A stretch of 64,000 bases of DNA from Corynebacterium marambiense. GTDB taxonomy: Bacteria; Actinomycetota; Actinomycetes; Mycobacteriales; Mycobacteriaceae. Positions 35,683 through 45,269 of this stretch are shown one piece after another (position 1 is the stretch's first letter; every line of letters begins with the position of its first letter). Position numbers and translations under genes: made by a program. The stretch is from NCBI RefSeq assembly GCF_016342275.1, contig NZ_JAEIOT010000005.1:434001-498000 (forward strand). Direction: 5' to 3'. Under the pieces are notes generated by a model that saw nothing but the letters and a program-made list of their open reading frames with translations, made no database searches and had not been told where the DNA came from.

Positions 35683-36216
35683 CTACGCTGAGGTATCCCG
35701 CGACCTGCCCAGAAAAGTTGCCCGGATGCCGGCGCAGAACGCCAGTGAGACACTGGCGCCGGCGCCGAGGAACAGGGCACCGACCCCCGATTGGCCCGTG
35801 GTGTCCGTCGCGGCCGCTATGCAGAACGCGGTGACAAGCCCTGCGGTCACCCCGATCGCGGCGCTGAACCCGCCGAGCTTCCGCCATGAGGACAACCGGG
35901 CCGCCAGGAACCAGAAAATACCGACCGTGAGGGCGCAGGCCGCGATCTGCCAGGAGGGGAAGTTGGTCGGCGGCGGGAACCCGGGGGCCGTGATTCCTCC
36001 GTGGTCGTCCGCCGACCAGCTCAACCAGCCGACGGCCGCCAGAACGCCGAAGACGAACCCGATGAGCCCGGTCAGCCACAACCCCGGTCCGGACGCGGAA
36101 CGGTCATCTGGGAACCGCCAGGCGAGGACCGCGAGAATCCCGCCCCACACGGCCGACGGGACGGCCGCGAAGATGAACGTGATCCAGAGGAAATGTTCGA
36201 AGGGGTAGCTGAACAT
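35683..36216 (-). CDS. Membrane protein, unknown function
   Basis: 177 residues with about five membrane helices (FLWITFIFAAVPSAVWGGILAVLAW, GLWLTGLIGFVFGVLAAVGWL, QIAACALTVGIFWFLAA, GVTAGLVTAFCIAAAT, GASVSLAFCAGI). No motif identifies a family. Start ATG at 36216. Convergent with the VanZ-like gene and downstream of the ABC operon. Confidence 0.65.
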   Translation of the reverse strand: MFSYPFEHFLWITFIFAAVPSAVWGGILAVLAWRFPDDRSASGPGLWLTGLIGFVFGVLAAVGWLSWSADDHGGITAPGFPPPTNFPSWQIAACALTVGIFWFLAARLSSWRKLGGFSAAIGVTAGLVTAFCIAAATDTTGQSGVGALFLGAGASVSLAFCAGIRATFLGRSRDTSA

Positions 36217-36287
36217 GGTGCCGAGGCTACCACCGGGGTCACCCGGAGGGATCAGGTCGCCACCACGTTTGGCCGGGGGATCTGCTG

Positions 36288-37052
36288 TCAGAGACTCCGC
36301 CGGGATGCCCGCAGGGCCCCCCAGGCGAACACCAGAAGAAGTCCGCCAAACCAGATGAGACTGAAGGTGAGCGAATCCCCGACGCCGGTACCGTCGTTCA
36401 GCCCGGTCGCCGTTCGTACCGCATGGCTCACCGGGGAATTCACCGCCAGGGGTTGGACCGTGGCGACGAACCTATCCGCGGGCATCAGACCCTCGTTGAA
36501 GAACTGGAGAATCATCACCAACGGCGCGATCACCATCGCTGATTCCGGAGTCGTGAACGCGGATCCGATCAGTACAGACAGCGCTCCGGCAGTGAGTCCG
36601 GCGAAGACGATGAACGACGCCAGCCACACCCCGGCGGTGATCGTGTGTATCCGAAGTCCACAGGGGACGGCGACCGCGACGACGAGTAGGCCGCCGAGGA
36701 TCATCCGGAACAGGGTGAAGAGCAGGTTTCCGGCGATGTACGAGCGGATCCCCGCCGGGGTGGTGGCGAACCGTGCGGTCAGGCCGAGGCGTTTCTCCCG
36801 GATCATCTCCGCCGACGTCGAGATAGTGAGCATGAATTCCACCGCGAAGATCATCATGACGGTCAGCGGCAGGAGGTCGAGCTCACCCTTCGGATGGACG
36901 GCCCGGATGAGATCACCGAACATGGCCCGGGTGATCAGCGTCATCAGTATCGGGGTCCCGAGGGTGTTGATAACGGCGGACGGGTTACGCCGCCAACCGA
37001 GGAAGAGTCGTCGGGCGTGAGTGGCAGCGGGGGAGAGGATGGACTGGGTCAC
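36288..37052 (-). CDS. ABC-2 type permease (second subunit)
   Basis: 254 residues, six predicted helices. Features typical of drug-exporting ABC-2 permeases: a LTRAMFGDLIRAVH region after the first segment, AVEFMLTISTSAEMIREKRLGLTARF (coupling helix) and LGGLLVVAVAVPCG. Its start overlaps the stop of the other permease by four bases, so the three ABC genes are one operon (DrrABC-like arrangement). Confidence 0.88.
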   Translation of the reverse strand: MTQSILSPAATHARRLFLGWRRNPSAVINTLGTPILMTLITRAMFGDLIRAVHPKGELDLLPLTVMMIFAVEFMLTISTSAEMIREKRLGLTARFATTPAGIRSYIAGNLLFTLFRMILGGLLVVAVAVPCGLRIHTITAGVWLASFIVFAGLTAGALSVLIGSAFTTPESAMVIAPLVMILQFFNEGLMPADRFVATVQPLAVNSPVSHAVRTATGLNDGTGVGDSLTFSLIWFGGLLLVFAWGALRASRRSL

Positions 37053-37801
37053 TTGTGCTCCCTGGAGAATGCGGCGGAGAAACCGAGGACGGCGAGAACC
37101 GTGAGGATGATCAGCCAGATTGCGGCCTCAATGGTTGTTCCTCGGGTTAACTCAGACCCGGTCATGACCGCGCGGACGGTGTCGAGGATCGGTGACAGCG
37201 GCATGTGGGTGATGATCGGTCGGACGGTTGAGGACATCGCCTCGGCGGGAATGAACGCCGTGGAGAAGAGGATGAAGGGCATGACCAGGGACTGGATCAA
37301 CATCGCCGTGGACGTCGGCTTCCGGCCGAGGAGACTGAGCCCACAGAAACCTGCGCAGAATGTCAGGGTGAGCAGAAGAAATACGAGGAGAACCGCTCCG
37401 ATCCGCCACGCTCCGTCGTGGATGCGTGCCCCGAGTAGAAACGCGATGAGGGTGGCCACGCCCCCGGAGATGATGACACGGGTGACATCGCTCAGCAGGC
37501 GTCCCGTGACGATCTGGCCCGGGCTGACGGACATCGTCGCCAGGCGCGAGTGGATTCCGTTCTCCCGGTCCAGTGCGACGTCGAGGGCGGAACCGCCGGC
37601 TGCGAAGACGATCACCTGCATCATCGCCGCCGGATACAGGAACGTCGCGTAGTCGATACCGAATATCGACGTCGCGTCGGAGAAGACGCTGTAGAAGCAG
37701 GTAAGAAAGATACCGGGGATGAACAGCGCCGAGATCATCGCCGCGCGGTTGCGGAGAAACCGCAGGATACCCCTCGTCCACAGGGCCGTGAGTGTATTCA
37801 T
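37049..37801 (-). CDS. ABC-2 type permease (first subunit)
   Basis: 250 residues. Motifs: RGILRFLRNRAAMISALFIPGIFLT, then LDVALDRENGIHSRLATMSVSPGQIVTGRLL (coupling helix region) and LSLLGRKPTSTAMLIQSLVMPFILFSTAFIPAEAM, the last being characteristic of the DrrB/YadH-type permeases. Starts within the last four bases of the ATPase gene (37798-37801). Confidence 0.9.
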   Translation of the reverse strand: MNTLTALWTRGILRFLRNRAAMISALFIPGIFLTCFYSVFSDATSIFGIDYATFLYPAAMMQVIVFAAGGSALDVALDRENGIHSRLATMSVSPGQIVTGRLLSDVTRVIISGGVATLIAFLLGARIHDGAWRIGAVLLVFLLLTLTFCAGFCGLSLLGRKPTSTAMLIQSLVMPFILFSTAFIPAEAMSSTVRPIITHMPLSPILDTVRAVMTGSELTRGTTIEAAIWLIILTVLAVLGFSAAFSREHK

Positions 37802-38808
37802 CGGTCGCCGTCCCCGTCCGACCCCTGTGAAGCCTGTACCCCGTCGCGGGCGAGCGCGAAGTAGACGTCGTCGAGGGAAGGTGGCGTCATACCCACGTCG
37901 GTGATGGTGAGGCCCGCTGAGTCGATCGCCTGCAGGAGGGGGTTGAGCTCGGTGAAACCGGAACGGACGAGAAGCTCGACAACGCCGGTGTCGCCCACCA
38001 CGAGGTCATTGTCCTGGGTGGTGTATCCACGAGCCGTAAGGAGTTCACCGGCGGTGACTGCCGAGGCGTGATCCGGGAAGGACACCGAACACCGGTGGCG
38101 GCCGTACGCGGCTTTGAGGTTGTGCGGCGTGTCCACGGCGATGATCCGTCCGTCCCTGAGGACTGCCACCCGGTCCGCGAGCCGGTCGGCCTCATCCAGA
38201 TACTGGGTTGTCAGGAGGATTGACATCCCGTGGTCGCGGAGGTCGAGGATCTGGTTCCACAGCGACTCTCGCGACTCCGGGTCTAGCCCCGTGGACGGCT
38301 CATCCAGGAACAGCAGGGCAGGTGGGATGACGAGTGACGCGGCGATGTCGAGTCGGCGGCGCATACCCCCGGAATAGTCCGACAGACGCTTGTCCGCTGC
38401 ATCGGCGAGGTTGAATTCATCCAGTAGTTCCACCGCTCGCTCACGTGCCGATCGCCCGGACAGTCCGGAGAGGCGCCCGAAAAAGGCGAGGTTCTCCGTT
38501 CCTGTCAGGTCGTGGTCAACCGCGGCGAACTGGCCGGTGAGCGAGATGGCGTTGCGGACCCCGGTCGGGTCGGATTCCAGGTCGTGGCCGGCGACGGTCA
38601 CCGATCCGGAGGTAAACGGGATCAGGGTGCTCAGGACGTTGATCAGTGTGGTCTTACCGGCCCCGTTCGCGCCGAGGACAGCGAGGATTCCGCCGGCGGG
38701 GATGGTCAGATCGACCCCCTTGAGTATCTCGGTGCCACCGCGGTCGCAGTGCAGGTCGCGGACGTCGAGAATGGTCGATGGCGGGGATGCGTGGGCGGAG
38801 ACGGTCAT
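37798..38808 (-). CDS. ABC transporter ATP-binding protein, DrrA-like
   Basis: 336 residues. Walker A VLGANGAGKTTL, Q-loop SLTGQFAAVD, signature DYSGGMRRRLDIAASL, Walker B LLFLDEPSTGLDPESR, H-loop LTTQYLDEAD. GMRRRLD and the roughly 100-residue C-terminal domain are typical of the daunorubicin-resistance (DrrA) group, suggesting drug or lipid export. ATG at 38808 has AAGGAG seven bases upstream; an upstream ATG (38850) lacks signals. Confidence 0.92.
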   Translation of the reverse strand: MTVSAHASPPSTILDVRDLHCDRGGTEILKGVDLTIPAGGILAVLGANGAGKTTLINVLSTLIPFTSGSVTVAGHDLESDPTGVRNAISLTGQFAAVDHDLTGTENLAFFGRLSGLSGRSARERAVELLDEFNLADAADKRLSDYSGGMRRRLDIAASLVIPPALLFLDEPSTGLDPESRESLWNQILDLRDHGMSILLTTQYLDEADRLADRVAVLRDGRIIAVDTPHNLKAAYGRHRCSVSFPDHASAVTAGELLTARGYTTQDNDLVVGDTGVVELLVRSGFTELNPLLQAIDSAGLTITDVGMTPPSLDDVYFALARDGVQASQGSDGDGDR

Positions 38809-38856
38809 CAGGCTCCTTGTGTGAGTTGACCCTAATAGAATTGTGAACATAATTTA

Positions 38857-38876
38857 GCAATCACATCTTGATTGTG
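38857..38876. promoter_or_regulatory. Imperfect inverted repeat upstream of the DrrA-like operon
   Basis: GCAATCA-CATCT-TGATTGTGC forms a near-palindrome 49-68 bases upstream of the ABC start in an AT-rich promoter region. It could be an operator for a TetR- or MarR-like regulator, but no such gene is adjacent. Confidence 0.3.
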
Positions 38877-39028
38877 CAAAACATGTGCTTCTGCGAGTCC
38901 GGTTGGTGCTGGTGGTCGTGGCGGTGGTTTGGGTTGTGGGGTGTCGTTGGGTGTGGAAAATGCTTCCTGTACAGGCGATTTGTCACTCCTTAAGTGGTCG
39001 CATAGAGTAGTTCGAGTCCACAAGGCAT

Positions 39029-39101
39029 GCCCCGTTCGTCTAGGGGCCTAGGACGCCGCCCTCTCACGGCGGTAACACGGGTTCAAATCCCGTACGGGGT
39101 A
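39029..39101 (+). tRNA. tRNA-Glu (CTC), copy 2
   Basis: 73 bases, same cloverleaf and anticodon CTC as the copy at 32405, with two base differences. Preceded by an AT-containing region and followed by its own terminator. Confidence 0.95.
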
Positions 39102-39106
39102 CAACA

Positions 39107-39144
39107 CTAAAACGCCCGGACCGGTCATGGTCCGGGCGTTTTAC
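39107..39144 (+). terminator. Terminator of tRNA-Glu copy 2
   Basis: AAAACGCCCGGACC pairs with GGTCCGGGCGTTTT across GGTCAT, a perfect stem ending in T residues on the + strand. Because the stem starts with AAAA, it can also terminate minus-strand transcription, which suits the convergent ltbR gene. Confidence 0.9.
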
Positions 39145-39159
39145 TGTGTTTTCAATGGT

Positions 39160-39882
39160 TTATAGCATTGCCGACAGTTCCCGCGCCGCCCTGCCCAGTT
39201 CCACGCCCCACTTCTGGCCGGGGTGTGGGCGTAGCCGTTCCGCCGGGCCGGAGATCGACAGTGCCGCGACCATGGCGGCGTCTTCAAACACTGGTGCGCT
39301 GAGCGAGGCGAGGCCCGCCTCACGCTCGCTGACTGATTCCGCGTACCCGAGACGGCGGACCCGCTCGAGATCGTCGGTGGTGAAGGCGGCGTCGGGCAAG
39401 ATGACGCCCCGGAGCTGCGGGGAGGCATAAGCCATGAACACTCGTGCCGCGGAGCCAGCGGTGAGGGACATTCGGGATCCGACGGGGACGGTGTTCTGTA
39501 GGCCCGACGGTGGCTCCAGGGATGCGATGCATGTCCGGGTCGTTCCCGTCAGCCGGTAGAGCTGTACGGATTCGCCGGTGGTGTCCATGAGTGCGCTCAT
39601 CACATGGCGTGCTGCGTCGATGAGCTTGTCGGAGGCGTTCGCCCCGAGTGTCGTGAGTGTCCGCCCGATACACCATCGACCGTCGCCGGTACGGGTCAGC
39701 ATGTTGTGCACCTCGAGGGCGGTGGCGAGTCGGTGTGCGGTGGCCCGGGGGAGCCCGGTCGCCTCACAGAGTTCCGCCAGTGAGCGGGGGTGTTCGGCGA
39801 CCGTGGAGAGGATGAGTACGGCGCGGTCGAGGACCTTGATCCCGCTTCCTTCGGTGGCGTCCGGTGAGCTATACTGTCCCAT
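39160..39882 (-). CDS. ltbR: IclR-family transcriptional regulator of leucine genes
   Basis: 240 residues. N-terminal winged helix ([37 protein letters not shown] in pattern) and C-terminal IclR effector domain ([52 protein letters not shown]). Divergent from leuC, as LtbR is in C. glutamicum, where it represses leuB and leuCD. The start ATG at 39882 has no clear ribosome binding site and might be leaderless. The 101-base divergent region to leuC should hold its operator. Confidence 0.9.
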   Translation of the reverse strand: MGQYSSPDATEGSGIKVLDRAVLILSTVAEHPRSLAELCEATGLPRATAHRLATALEVHNMLTRTGDGRWCIGRTLTTLGANASDKLIDAARHVMSALMDTTGESVQLYRLTGTTRTCIASLEPPSGLQNTVPVGSRMSLTAGSAARVFMAYASPQLRGVILPDAAFTTDDLERVRRLGYAESVSEREAGLASLSAPVFEDAAMVAALSISGPAERLRPHPGQKWGVELGRAARELSAML

Positions 39883-39983
39883 ATTCTGATACTAACATCT
39901 CATGCTGTGAGAAAGCGAGGGCGTTGCGTGGCGCCTTCTCCCGTGCGTTCCCACAGTTGATCCACACATGGAGGTGCTCCGAC

Positions 39984-41468
39984 ATGAGCGGTCCGAAAGA
40001 TGGTGCCGCCACCGGTGTCGCAGCAGACGGACCCCGCACCCTCGCGGAGAAGGTCTGGGCGGACCATATCGTGGCCAAAGGAGACGGGGAGGACCCCGAC
40101 TTGGTCTACATTGATCTGCATTTGCTGCACGAGGTGACGTCCCCGCAGGCGTTCGATGGGCTAAGGCTCGCTGGACGTCGGCTTCGTAGACCGGATCTCA
40201 CCCTGGCCACCGAGGATCACAATGTCCCCACCTCCGGGATCACCACCGGCGCGGTCATCGAGATCGAGGACCTCATCTCCCGTACCCAGGTGGACACCCT
40301 GCGGAGGAACTGCGAGGAGTTCGACGTCCCGATCTTCCCGATGGGAACCGCGGAACAGGGCATCGTCCACGTCGCCGGTCCGCAGCTGGGGCTCACCCAG
40401 CCGGGAATGACGGTCGTCTGCGGTGACAGCCACACCGCGACGCACGGCGCATTCGGGGCCATCGCCTTCGGGATCGGGACCTCGGAGGTCGAGCACGTCA
40501 TGGCGACGCAGACGCTCTCGCTGCGACCGTTCAAGACCATGGCGGTCAACGTTTCGGGGACCCTGCGGGACGACGTCACCGCCAAGGACCTCATCCTCGC
40601 GATCATCGCGCAGATCGGTACCGGCGGCGGGCAGGGACACATCATCGAGTACCGCGGAGAAGCCATCGGGAAACTCTCGATGGAGGCCCGCATGACGGTG
40701 TGCAACATGTCTATCGAAGCCGGTGCCCGGGCGGGCATGATCGCCCCTGACGACGTCACCTTCGAGTACCTGAAGGGCCGACGGCACGCCCCGACCGGTG
40801 CGGACTGGGACGCCGCCGTCGAGTACTGGCGCAGTCTCCGCACCGACGACGGCGCCGAGTTCGACACCGTCGTCGAGATCGACGGCTCTGCGTTGACCCC
40901 TTACGTCACCTGGGGTACCAACCCCGGCCAGGGGCTACCTCTCGATGGGTCTATTCCGTACCCGGAGGATTTCACCGACGAGACGGACCGTGCAGCGGCT
41001 GAGAAAGCCCTAACCTACATGGATCTTGTTCCGGGAACCCCGCTCCGCGAGATCTCCGTCGACACCGTGTTCGTCGGCTCGTGCACCAATGGCCGGATCG
41101 AGGACATGCGGGCGGTCGCCGCAGTTCTCAACGGTCGTCGTATCGCCGACGGGGTACGCATGCTCGTCGTCCCCGGTTCCGCTGCGGTGCGGGCGCAGGC
41201 CGAGGCTGAGGGACTTGACGCGATTATCCGCGCTGCGGGAGCCGACTGGCGCCAACCCGGCTGTTCCATGTGCCTGGCGATGAACCCGGATAAACTCCAG
41301 CCGGGCGAACGGGCGGCGTCGACATCGAACCGGAACTTTGAAGGCAGACAGGGGCCTGGTGGGCGAACTCACCTCGTATCCCCGCAGGTCGCCGCAGCTA
41401 CCGCCGTGTCGGGGCATCTTGCCGCGCCGTCCGACCTCGAGCCCGTGCCCGCACTCGCGAGTGCCTGA
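39984..41468 (+). CDS. leuC: 3-isopropylmalate dehydratase large subunit
   Basis: 494 residues. With LeuD it isomerises 2- to 3-isopropylmalate, using a [4Fe-4S] cluster. Seen: [47 protein letters not shown], the cluster Cys in [14 protein letters not shown] and in [14 protein letters not shown] at 39984 has GGAGG ten bases upstream; residues 1-15 are a non-conserved extension. LeuD follows after 17 bases. Confidence 0.97.
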   Translation: MSGPKDGAATGVAADGPRTLAEKVWADHIVAKGDGEDPDLVYIDLHLLHEVTSPQAFDGLRLAGRRLRRPDLTLATEDHNVPTSGITTGAVIEIEDLISRTQVDTLRRNCEEFDVPIFPMGTAEQGIVHVAGPQLGLTQPGMTVVCGDSHTATHGAFGAIAFGIGTSEVEHVMATQTLSLRPFKTMAVNVSGTLRDDVTAKDLILAIIAQIGTGGGQGHIIEYRGEAIGKLSMEARMTVCNMSIEAGARAGMIAPDDVTFEYLKGRRHAPTGADWDAAVEYWRSLRTDDGAEFDTVVEIDGSALTPYVTWGTNPGQGLPLDGSIPYPEDFTDETDRAAAEKALTYMDLVPGTPLREISVDTVFVGSCTNGRIEDMRAVAAVLNGRRIADGVRMLVVPGSAAVRAQAEAEGLDAIIRAAGADWRQPGCSMCLAMNPDKLQPGERAASTSNRNFEGRQGPGGRTHLVSPQVAAATAVSGHLAAPSDLEPVPALASA

Positions 41469-41485
41469 GTGACGCAGGAGAGAAA

Positions 41486-42079
41486 ATGGAGAAGTTCACT
41501 GAATTTACAGGTGTCGGAGTTCCACTAAAGCGTTCAAACGTGGACACGGACCAGATCCTGCCCGCCGTCTACCTGAAACGCGTCACCCGCACCGGATTCG
41601 AGGACGCGCTGTTCGAAGGCTGGCGGAAAGACCCCGAGTTCGTGCTCAACCACAATGCGTTCCGCAACGGATCGATTCTCGTCGCGGGCTCCGACTTCGG
41701 GACCGGTTCCTCCCGAGAACACGCCGTGTGGGCGCTCATCGACTACGGGTTCCGGGTCGTGTTCTCCTCGCGCTTCGCCGACATCTTCCGGGGAAACGCC
41801 GGCAAGTCCGGGCTGCTCGCCGCGCAGATGCAACAGACCGACATCGATCTCCTGTGGAAACTGATGGACGCCGATCCAGGCATGGAACTCACCGTGGATC
41901 TCGTCGAACGCACCGTGAAAGCCGGATCCCACGTCCTGCCCTTCACCGTCGACGACTACACCCGCTGGCGGTTGCTCGAGGGCCTGGACGACATCGGACT
42001 GACACTGCGGGACGAGCCGGCGATCAGCCGCTTCGAAGCCGCGCGGCCGGCGTTCAAACCGGTGACCCGCCGGGCGTGA
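41486..42079 (+). CDS. leuD: 3-isopropylmalate dehydratase small subunit
   Basis: 197 residues, normal length. [33 protein letters not shown] at the start in pattern, then [17 protein letters not shown] and [16 protein letters not shown], all LeuD hallmarks. It supplies the swivelling substrate-specificity domain of the LeuCD complex. Co-transcribed with leuC; GGAGAG upstream of the ATG at 41486. Confidence 0.97.
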   Translation: MEKFTEFTGVGVPLKRSNVDTDQILPAVYLKRVTRTGFEDALFEGWRKDPEFVLNHNAFRNGSILVAGSDFGTGSSREHAVWALIDYGFRVVFSSRFADIFRGNAGKSGLLAAQMQQTDIDLLWKLMDADPGMELTVDLVERTVKAGSHVLPFTVDDYTRWRLLEGLDDIGLTLRDEPAISRFEAARPAFKPVTRRA

Positions 42080-42106
42080 CCTGGGGGTGCACCGCGGACC
42101 CGCCGC

Positions 42107-42370
42107 TCAGAGGTACGTGAAATCGTCGTCGTCCATTGCCTGCGCGAAGCGCTGGATGCCAACGATCAGAACGACGATGACGATACACTGGATCACCTCG
42201 ACGCGATGCTGCTCCGGGGTGGAGATCCAGACGCCGTAGAGGGTGCTGGCGACGAAGAACACGATAGCTGCCAGTGTCGTTCCGGTCAGTCGCGTCGGAC
42301 GATCGATCCCGGGATGGAGCACCCCGAAATACGAGGCGAGTGACTGTTTGATCTTGAGGCCGATATCCAT
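42107..42370 (-). CDS. Small membrane protein, unknown function
   Basis: 87 residues: MDIGLKIKQSLASYFGVL, then two membrane helices (LTGTTLAAIVFFVASTLYGVWI and IQCIVIVVLIVGIQRFA), and an acidic tail MDDDDFTYL. AGGAGA precedes the ATG at 42370. It lies between leuD and mutT1, where mycobacteria carry hupB; it is not related to HupB. No family recognised. Confidence 0.65.
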   Translation of the reverse strand: MDIGLKIKQSLASYFGVLHPGIDRPTRLTGTTLAAIVFFVASTLYGVWISTPEQHRVEVIQCIVIVVLIVGIQRFAQAMDDDDFTYL

Positions 42371-42446
42371 GGGGTCTCCTTGTGAACTGTGTAGCGGGGA
42401 GCTGCCGATGGTGGCCAATCAGCTGCCCCGCGGCGGGAAACGCACG

Positions 42447-43448
42447 CTATTTCACGGGCAGGGGGCTCACGAGGTAGTCCGCCCCGGTGAGCTCGCCGTC
42501 GGTGGTGAAGGTGAGAACCCACACCGAGGCCTTCTTCGCCTCCGGTTCCTGCAAGGGCAGTCGCCCCTCGGCGGACAGCCACGCGACGACATCAGGAATC
42601 GTGAGTCCCTGGGAAATCACCACCGGGGTTCCACCACCGGAGATGATCTCCCGGAAGCGTTTCTTCGAGTCCTTCATCGCGGTGGTCCACCCCTCATCAC
42701 CCAGCAGCACGTCGGACTCGATGTCGAGGCCGAGGTGCGCGGCGAGGGGCTCTGCCGTGGCGACGCAGCGGTCAGGTTTAGCCGAGTAGATGCGGTCGGG
42801 CCGGTAGGGGGCGAGTAATTCCGTCAGAGCAGTCGCCTGGCGGCGGCCCTTCTTGTCCAGTGGGCGGACGTCATCGTTGCCGGACCAGGTGCGGCGCGCG
42901 AAGGCGTGTGCGTGCCGAACCAGAAGAAGACGGGTGTCCACCGGGACCGCCAGCCGCTTGGCCGCCTTGTCCAGGACCTGCCGGTCGACGTCGTAGCTCA
43001 GCAGGCCGTGGGCCTGCGTTATCGGCAGCCAGCGGATCTCATCGACCTCATCGTTGGTGGTGAACTCACCACCGAGCACCTTTCCCGTGAAGTAGTAGAC
43101 GACCTTGGTGCGGTCAGCCACCGGGTACGTCACGCGGCCGAGCAACTTGCCCAGGCGGACCTCGTAGCCAGTCTCCTCGAAGATCTCGCGGGCGGCGGTC
43201 TGAGGCAGGGACTCGCCGGGATCCACCTTTCCCTTGGCCAGGGACCAGTCGTTGTAGCGCGGACGGTGGATGACCGCTACCTCGACGCTCTCCGGATCGG
43301 TGAGCTCGCCGCGCCACAGCACGGCGCCGGCCGCGAGAGTACACCTACGGAACTCGTCGGCGGGGTGGGCGGGAATGGACTGATAACGCCCCGTCACATT
43401 CAGCGCATTACTGCGGTCCTTGTCGGATTCGCTCGATTTCTTTGCCAT
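42447..43448 (-). CDS. mutT1: NUDIX-histidine phosphatase fusion (MutT1-like)
   Basis: 333 residues. The N-terminal NUDIX domain has the box GKVDPGESLPQTAAREIFEE. The C-terminal histidine phosphatase domain starts LLLVRHAHAFARRTWSGND and has DRCVATAEPLAAHL. Mycobacterial MutT1 (Rv2985), with the same architecture and gene neighbourhood, removes 8-oxo-dGTP and dinucleoside polyphosphates. ATG at 43448 follows AAGGAGAG; a second ATG at 43505 would add 19 residues. Confidence 0.92.
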   Translation of the reverse strand: MAKKSSESDKDRSNALNVTGRYQSIPAHPADEFRRCTLAAGAVLWRGELTDPESVEVAVIHRPRYNDWSLAKGKVDPGESLPQTAAREIFEETGYEVRLGKLLGRVTYPVADRTKVVYYFTGKVLGGEFTTNDEVDEIRWLPITQAHGLLSYDVDRQVLDKAAKRLAVPVDTRLLLVRHAHAFARRTWSGNDDVRPLDKKGRRQATALTELLAPYRPDRIYSAKPDRCVATAEPLAAHLGLDIESDVLLGDEGWTTAMKDSKKRFREIISGGGTPVVISQGLTIPDVVAWLSAEGRLPLQEPEAKKASVWVLTFTTDGELTGADYLVSPLPVK

Positions 43449-44006
43449 CTGGCTTCCACTCTCCTTGGCTGGTTTTACGGGGGTGCTGTCCTCATCATTG
43501 TCCATCCTGGAGTGTCGTGTGGGCGAAACCGGGGTGATGTAACCACGTTTACTGGAAGAAAACGGCACGTAGAAAGGCAGAAACCACCCAGTAAATCGCC
43601 ATCACAGGCGATCCCCTCTTGCAACAGGAAAGTCCCAGTAAACCCGCTCGGCCCACACCGTTTACTGTGGTCCGGGCTCTTTTCGTGTGCATCTGGGTCA
43701 GTAAAGAAATAAAAGTCCCACCTACTATACGTAGTAGATGGGACAGCAGATACATTTACATCCAACGTAGTGCCGGGGTCACTCAAGCTTATGGGCCTCT
43801 ATCCACCGGGAGGACACCGACGAAAGCAGTTATCTTGAGCGACACGGCAAGACTAAACGATCGAGAGGATGTTTCCGTCCCCACGACTGTTCGAATGGCG
43901 ACTTCAGCCCCTCTTCCTTGGACGCGAGAATAAGATTTCCGGGCTCAACCAAGCGGCGAAGTGTTTGCTGCAGTGGTCTCCCGCCAGGCAATCGGTAGGT
44001 TGAGAA
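43449..44006. other. Left end of the AT-rich island; no convincing gene
   Basis: 558 bases between mutT1 and the SdpB gene. Base composition falls here from GC-rich to AT-rich. Small frames (for example 43475-43786 on the minus strand) lack start signals and composition of a gene. It holds the terminator hairpin at 43715-43744. Confidence 0.55.
43715..43744 (-). terminator. Rho-independent terminator downstream of the sdp operon
   Basis: GTCCCACCTACTA pairs with TAGTAGATGGGAC around the loop TACG with one mismatch. On the minus strand it is followed by TTTTATTTCTTT. It lies about 260 bases after the SdpB stop. Confidence 0.75.
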
Positions 44007-45269
44007 CTACCCGGGATCCGAGCTGCCACCAGGGATGACCTCAACTTTGAACGGGGACCCGTTCAGCAGGCCCAGGCGGGCTGAGATCATATCTCTCCTA
44101 TCGTGAACCACTACCTCTGGACTGTGGCTCAGTAGCTTGTTCGTCAGCTTGTAGCGCATCCGTACTGCTACTGGTTCACCGATCTTCACAAGAGCGAGAT
44201 CACCTCCCCAACGGCCTTGTGTGGACACCCCCCCGCAGCACACCACAGGACGAGTAAACGCCTGGTGGAATCTGAAAAGGGAAACGAAACGGTGCGGACG
44301 AATGTCGGCCTTGACCGCCACGAAATCATCCACGTCAGCGGAATCTGTTGATGTGGAGAGAACAGAAATATATGTGTAGCGATTAGGCGGTGTAATTATA
44401 GATAGGCAGCAGCCAATCATAATAAGGGCAAAACTAACAAGACCCATATTAAATATAATACCGCCGTGCAGGATAACAACTAAGGTGAATGCAAATCGCC
44501 GCATATTAGCGGTGCCGATAACATTAATCGCAATCAACAATACCAGTGCTATAGGCATCCATGTAGCCGCTGCTAAAAGCCAGCCATGCTCGAAAATTTC
44601 AGATCTCTCGAGAACCTGGAACCAATCACCAAATAAAGCATTCTTCTCGATATAGTAGAGAGCGGTTCCATTTGTCCAACCGGCAACGCCGAGCTTGGCA
44701 ATCGCAGCATCAGCGTAAAGATAACACAACTGAACTCGCCCAAAAATGATCGCGGCCTGACTGACTCCCTGTAAGGGTTCCGGAATACGATCGACATCAA
44801 GGTTTGTGAGGTAGCAATTACGCCTGTTATCACTCAAGCTCACAACCGCAAGAAGGCCAATAAAAATAAGCGCTACAGATTCTCCGCCGTCTGGAAGAGT
44901 GACTGCAGTCGATATTGTGTAGGTAATGTAGAGATGTAGGATTCCGGTCCAACGCGGGTAGAATCCAATTATAACCAGGATCAGCCCAAACGCAATCACC
45001 ACGTCAGCCAGGGTCAAATGCTCCTTACCAACCACGCAGTACAGACCGGCCTGACTCCAACTTTGACATCGCGGTCCGAACGGTTGCGGACCAACCTCCG
45101 CAAATCGCGCCTCTTGCGAGGTGAAGAGAATGAAGCTCAATTGTGCGACAGCGATGATTGCTCTGCCAATTGAAATGAACTTAGATTGAATATTCGCAGA
45201 TCCAATTATAGCGTTGAGTTTTGCCGATGATTCTTCTTTGATTATTGGCACATTTTGATCAGTCATCAC
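44007..45269 (-). CDS. SdpB-family antimicrobial peptide system membrane protein
   Basis: 420 residues. Multi-helix membrane part (about residues 30-300) with ISIGRAIIAVAQLSFILFTSQEARF at the start, LTLADVVIAFGLILVIIGFYPRWTG, IIFGRVQLCYLYADAAIAKLGVAGWTNGTALYY, which fit the SdpB/HTTM family. In Bacillus subtilis SdpB (about 320 residues) is needed, with SdpA, to make the mature SDP toxin from SdpC. The last 100 residues here are soluble and not part of the usual length. The frame starts MMTDQN (45269 or 45266) and overlaps the end of the SdpA gene. The gene is AT-rich relative to its neighbours. Confidence 0.82.
   Translation of the reverse strand: MMTDQNVPIIKEESSAKLNAIIGSANIQSKFISIGRAIIAVAQLSFILFTSQEARFAEVGPQPFGPRCQSWSQAGLYCVVGKEHLTLADVVIAFGLILVIIGFYPRWTGILHLYITYTISTAVTLPDGGESVALIFIGLLAVVSLSDNRRNCYLTNLDVDRIPEPLQGVSQAAIIFGRVQLCYLYADAAIAKLGVAGWTNGTALYYIEKNALFGDWFQVLERSEIFEHGWLLAAATWMPIALVLLIAINVIGTANMRRFAFTLVVILHGGIIFNMGLVSFALIMIGCCLSIITPPNRYTYISVLSTSTDSADVDDFVAVKADIRPHRFVSLFRFHQAFTRPVVCCGGVSTQGRWGGDLALVKIGEPVAVRMRYKLTNKLLSHSPEVVVHDRRDMISARLGLLNGSPFKVEVIPGGSSDPG

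Noticed and set aside
43475..43786. 103-codon minus-strand frame at the island border as a possible immunity gene
   Set aside because: No membrane helices as expected for SdpI, no start signal, and it contains the terminator stem.
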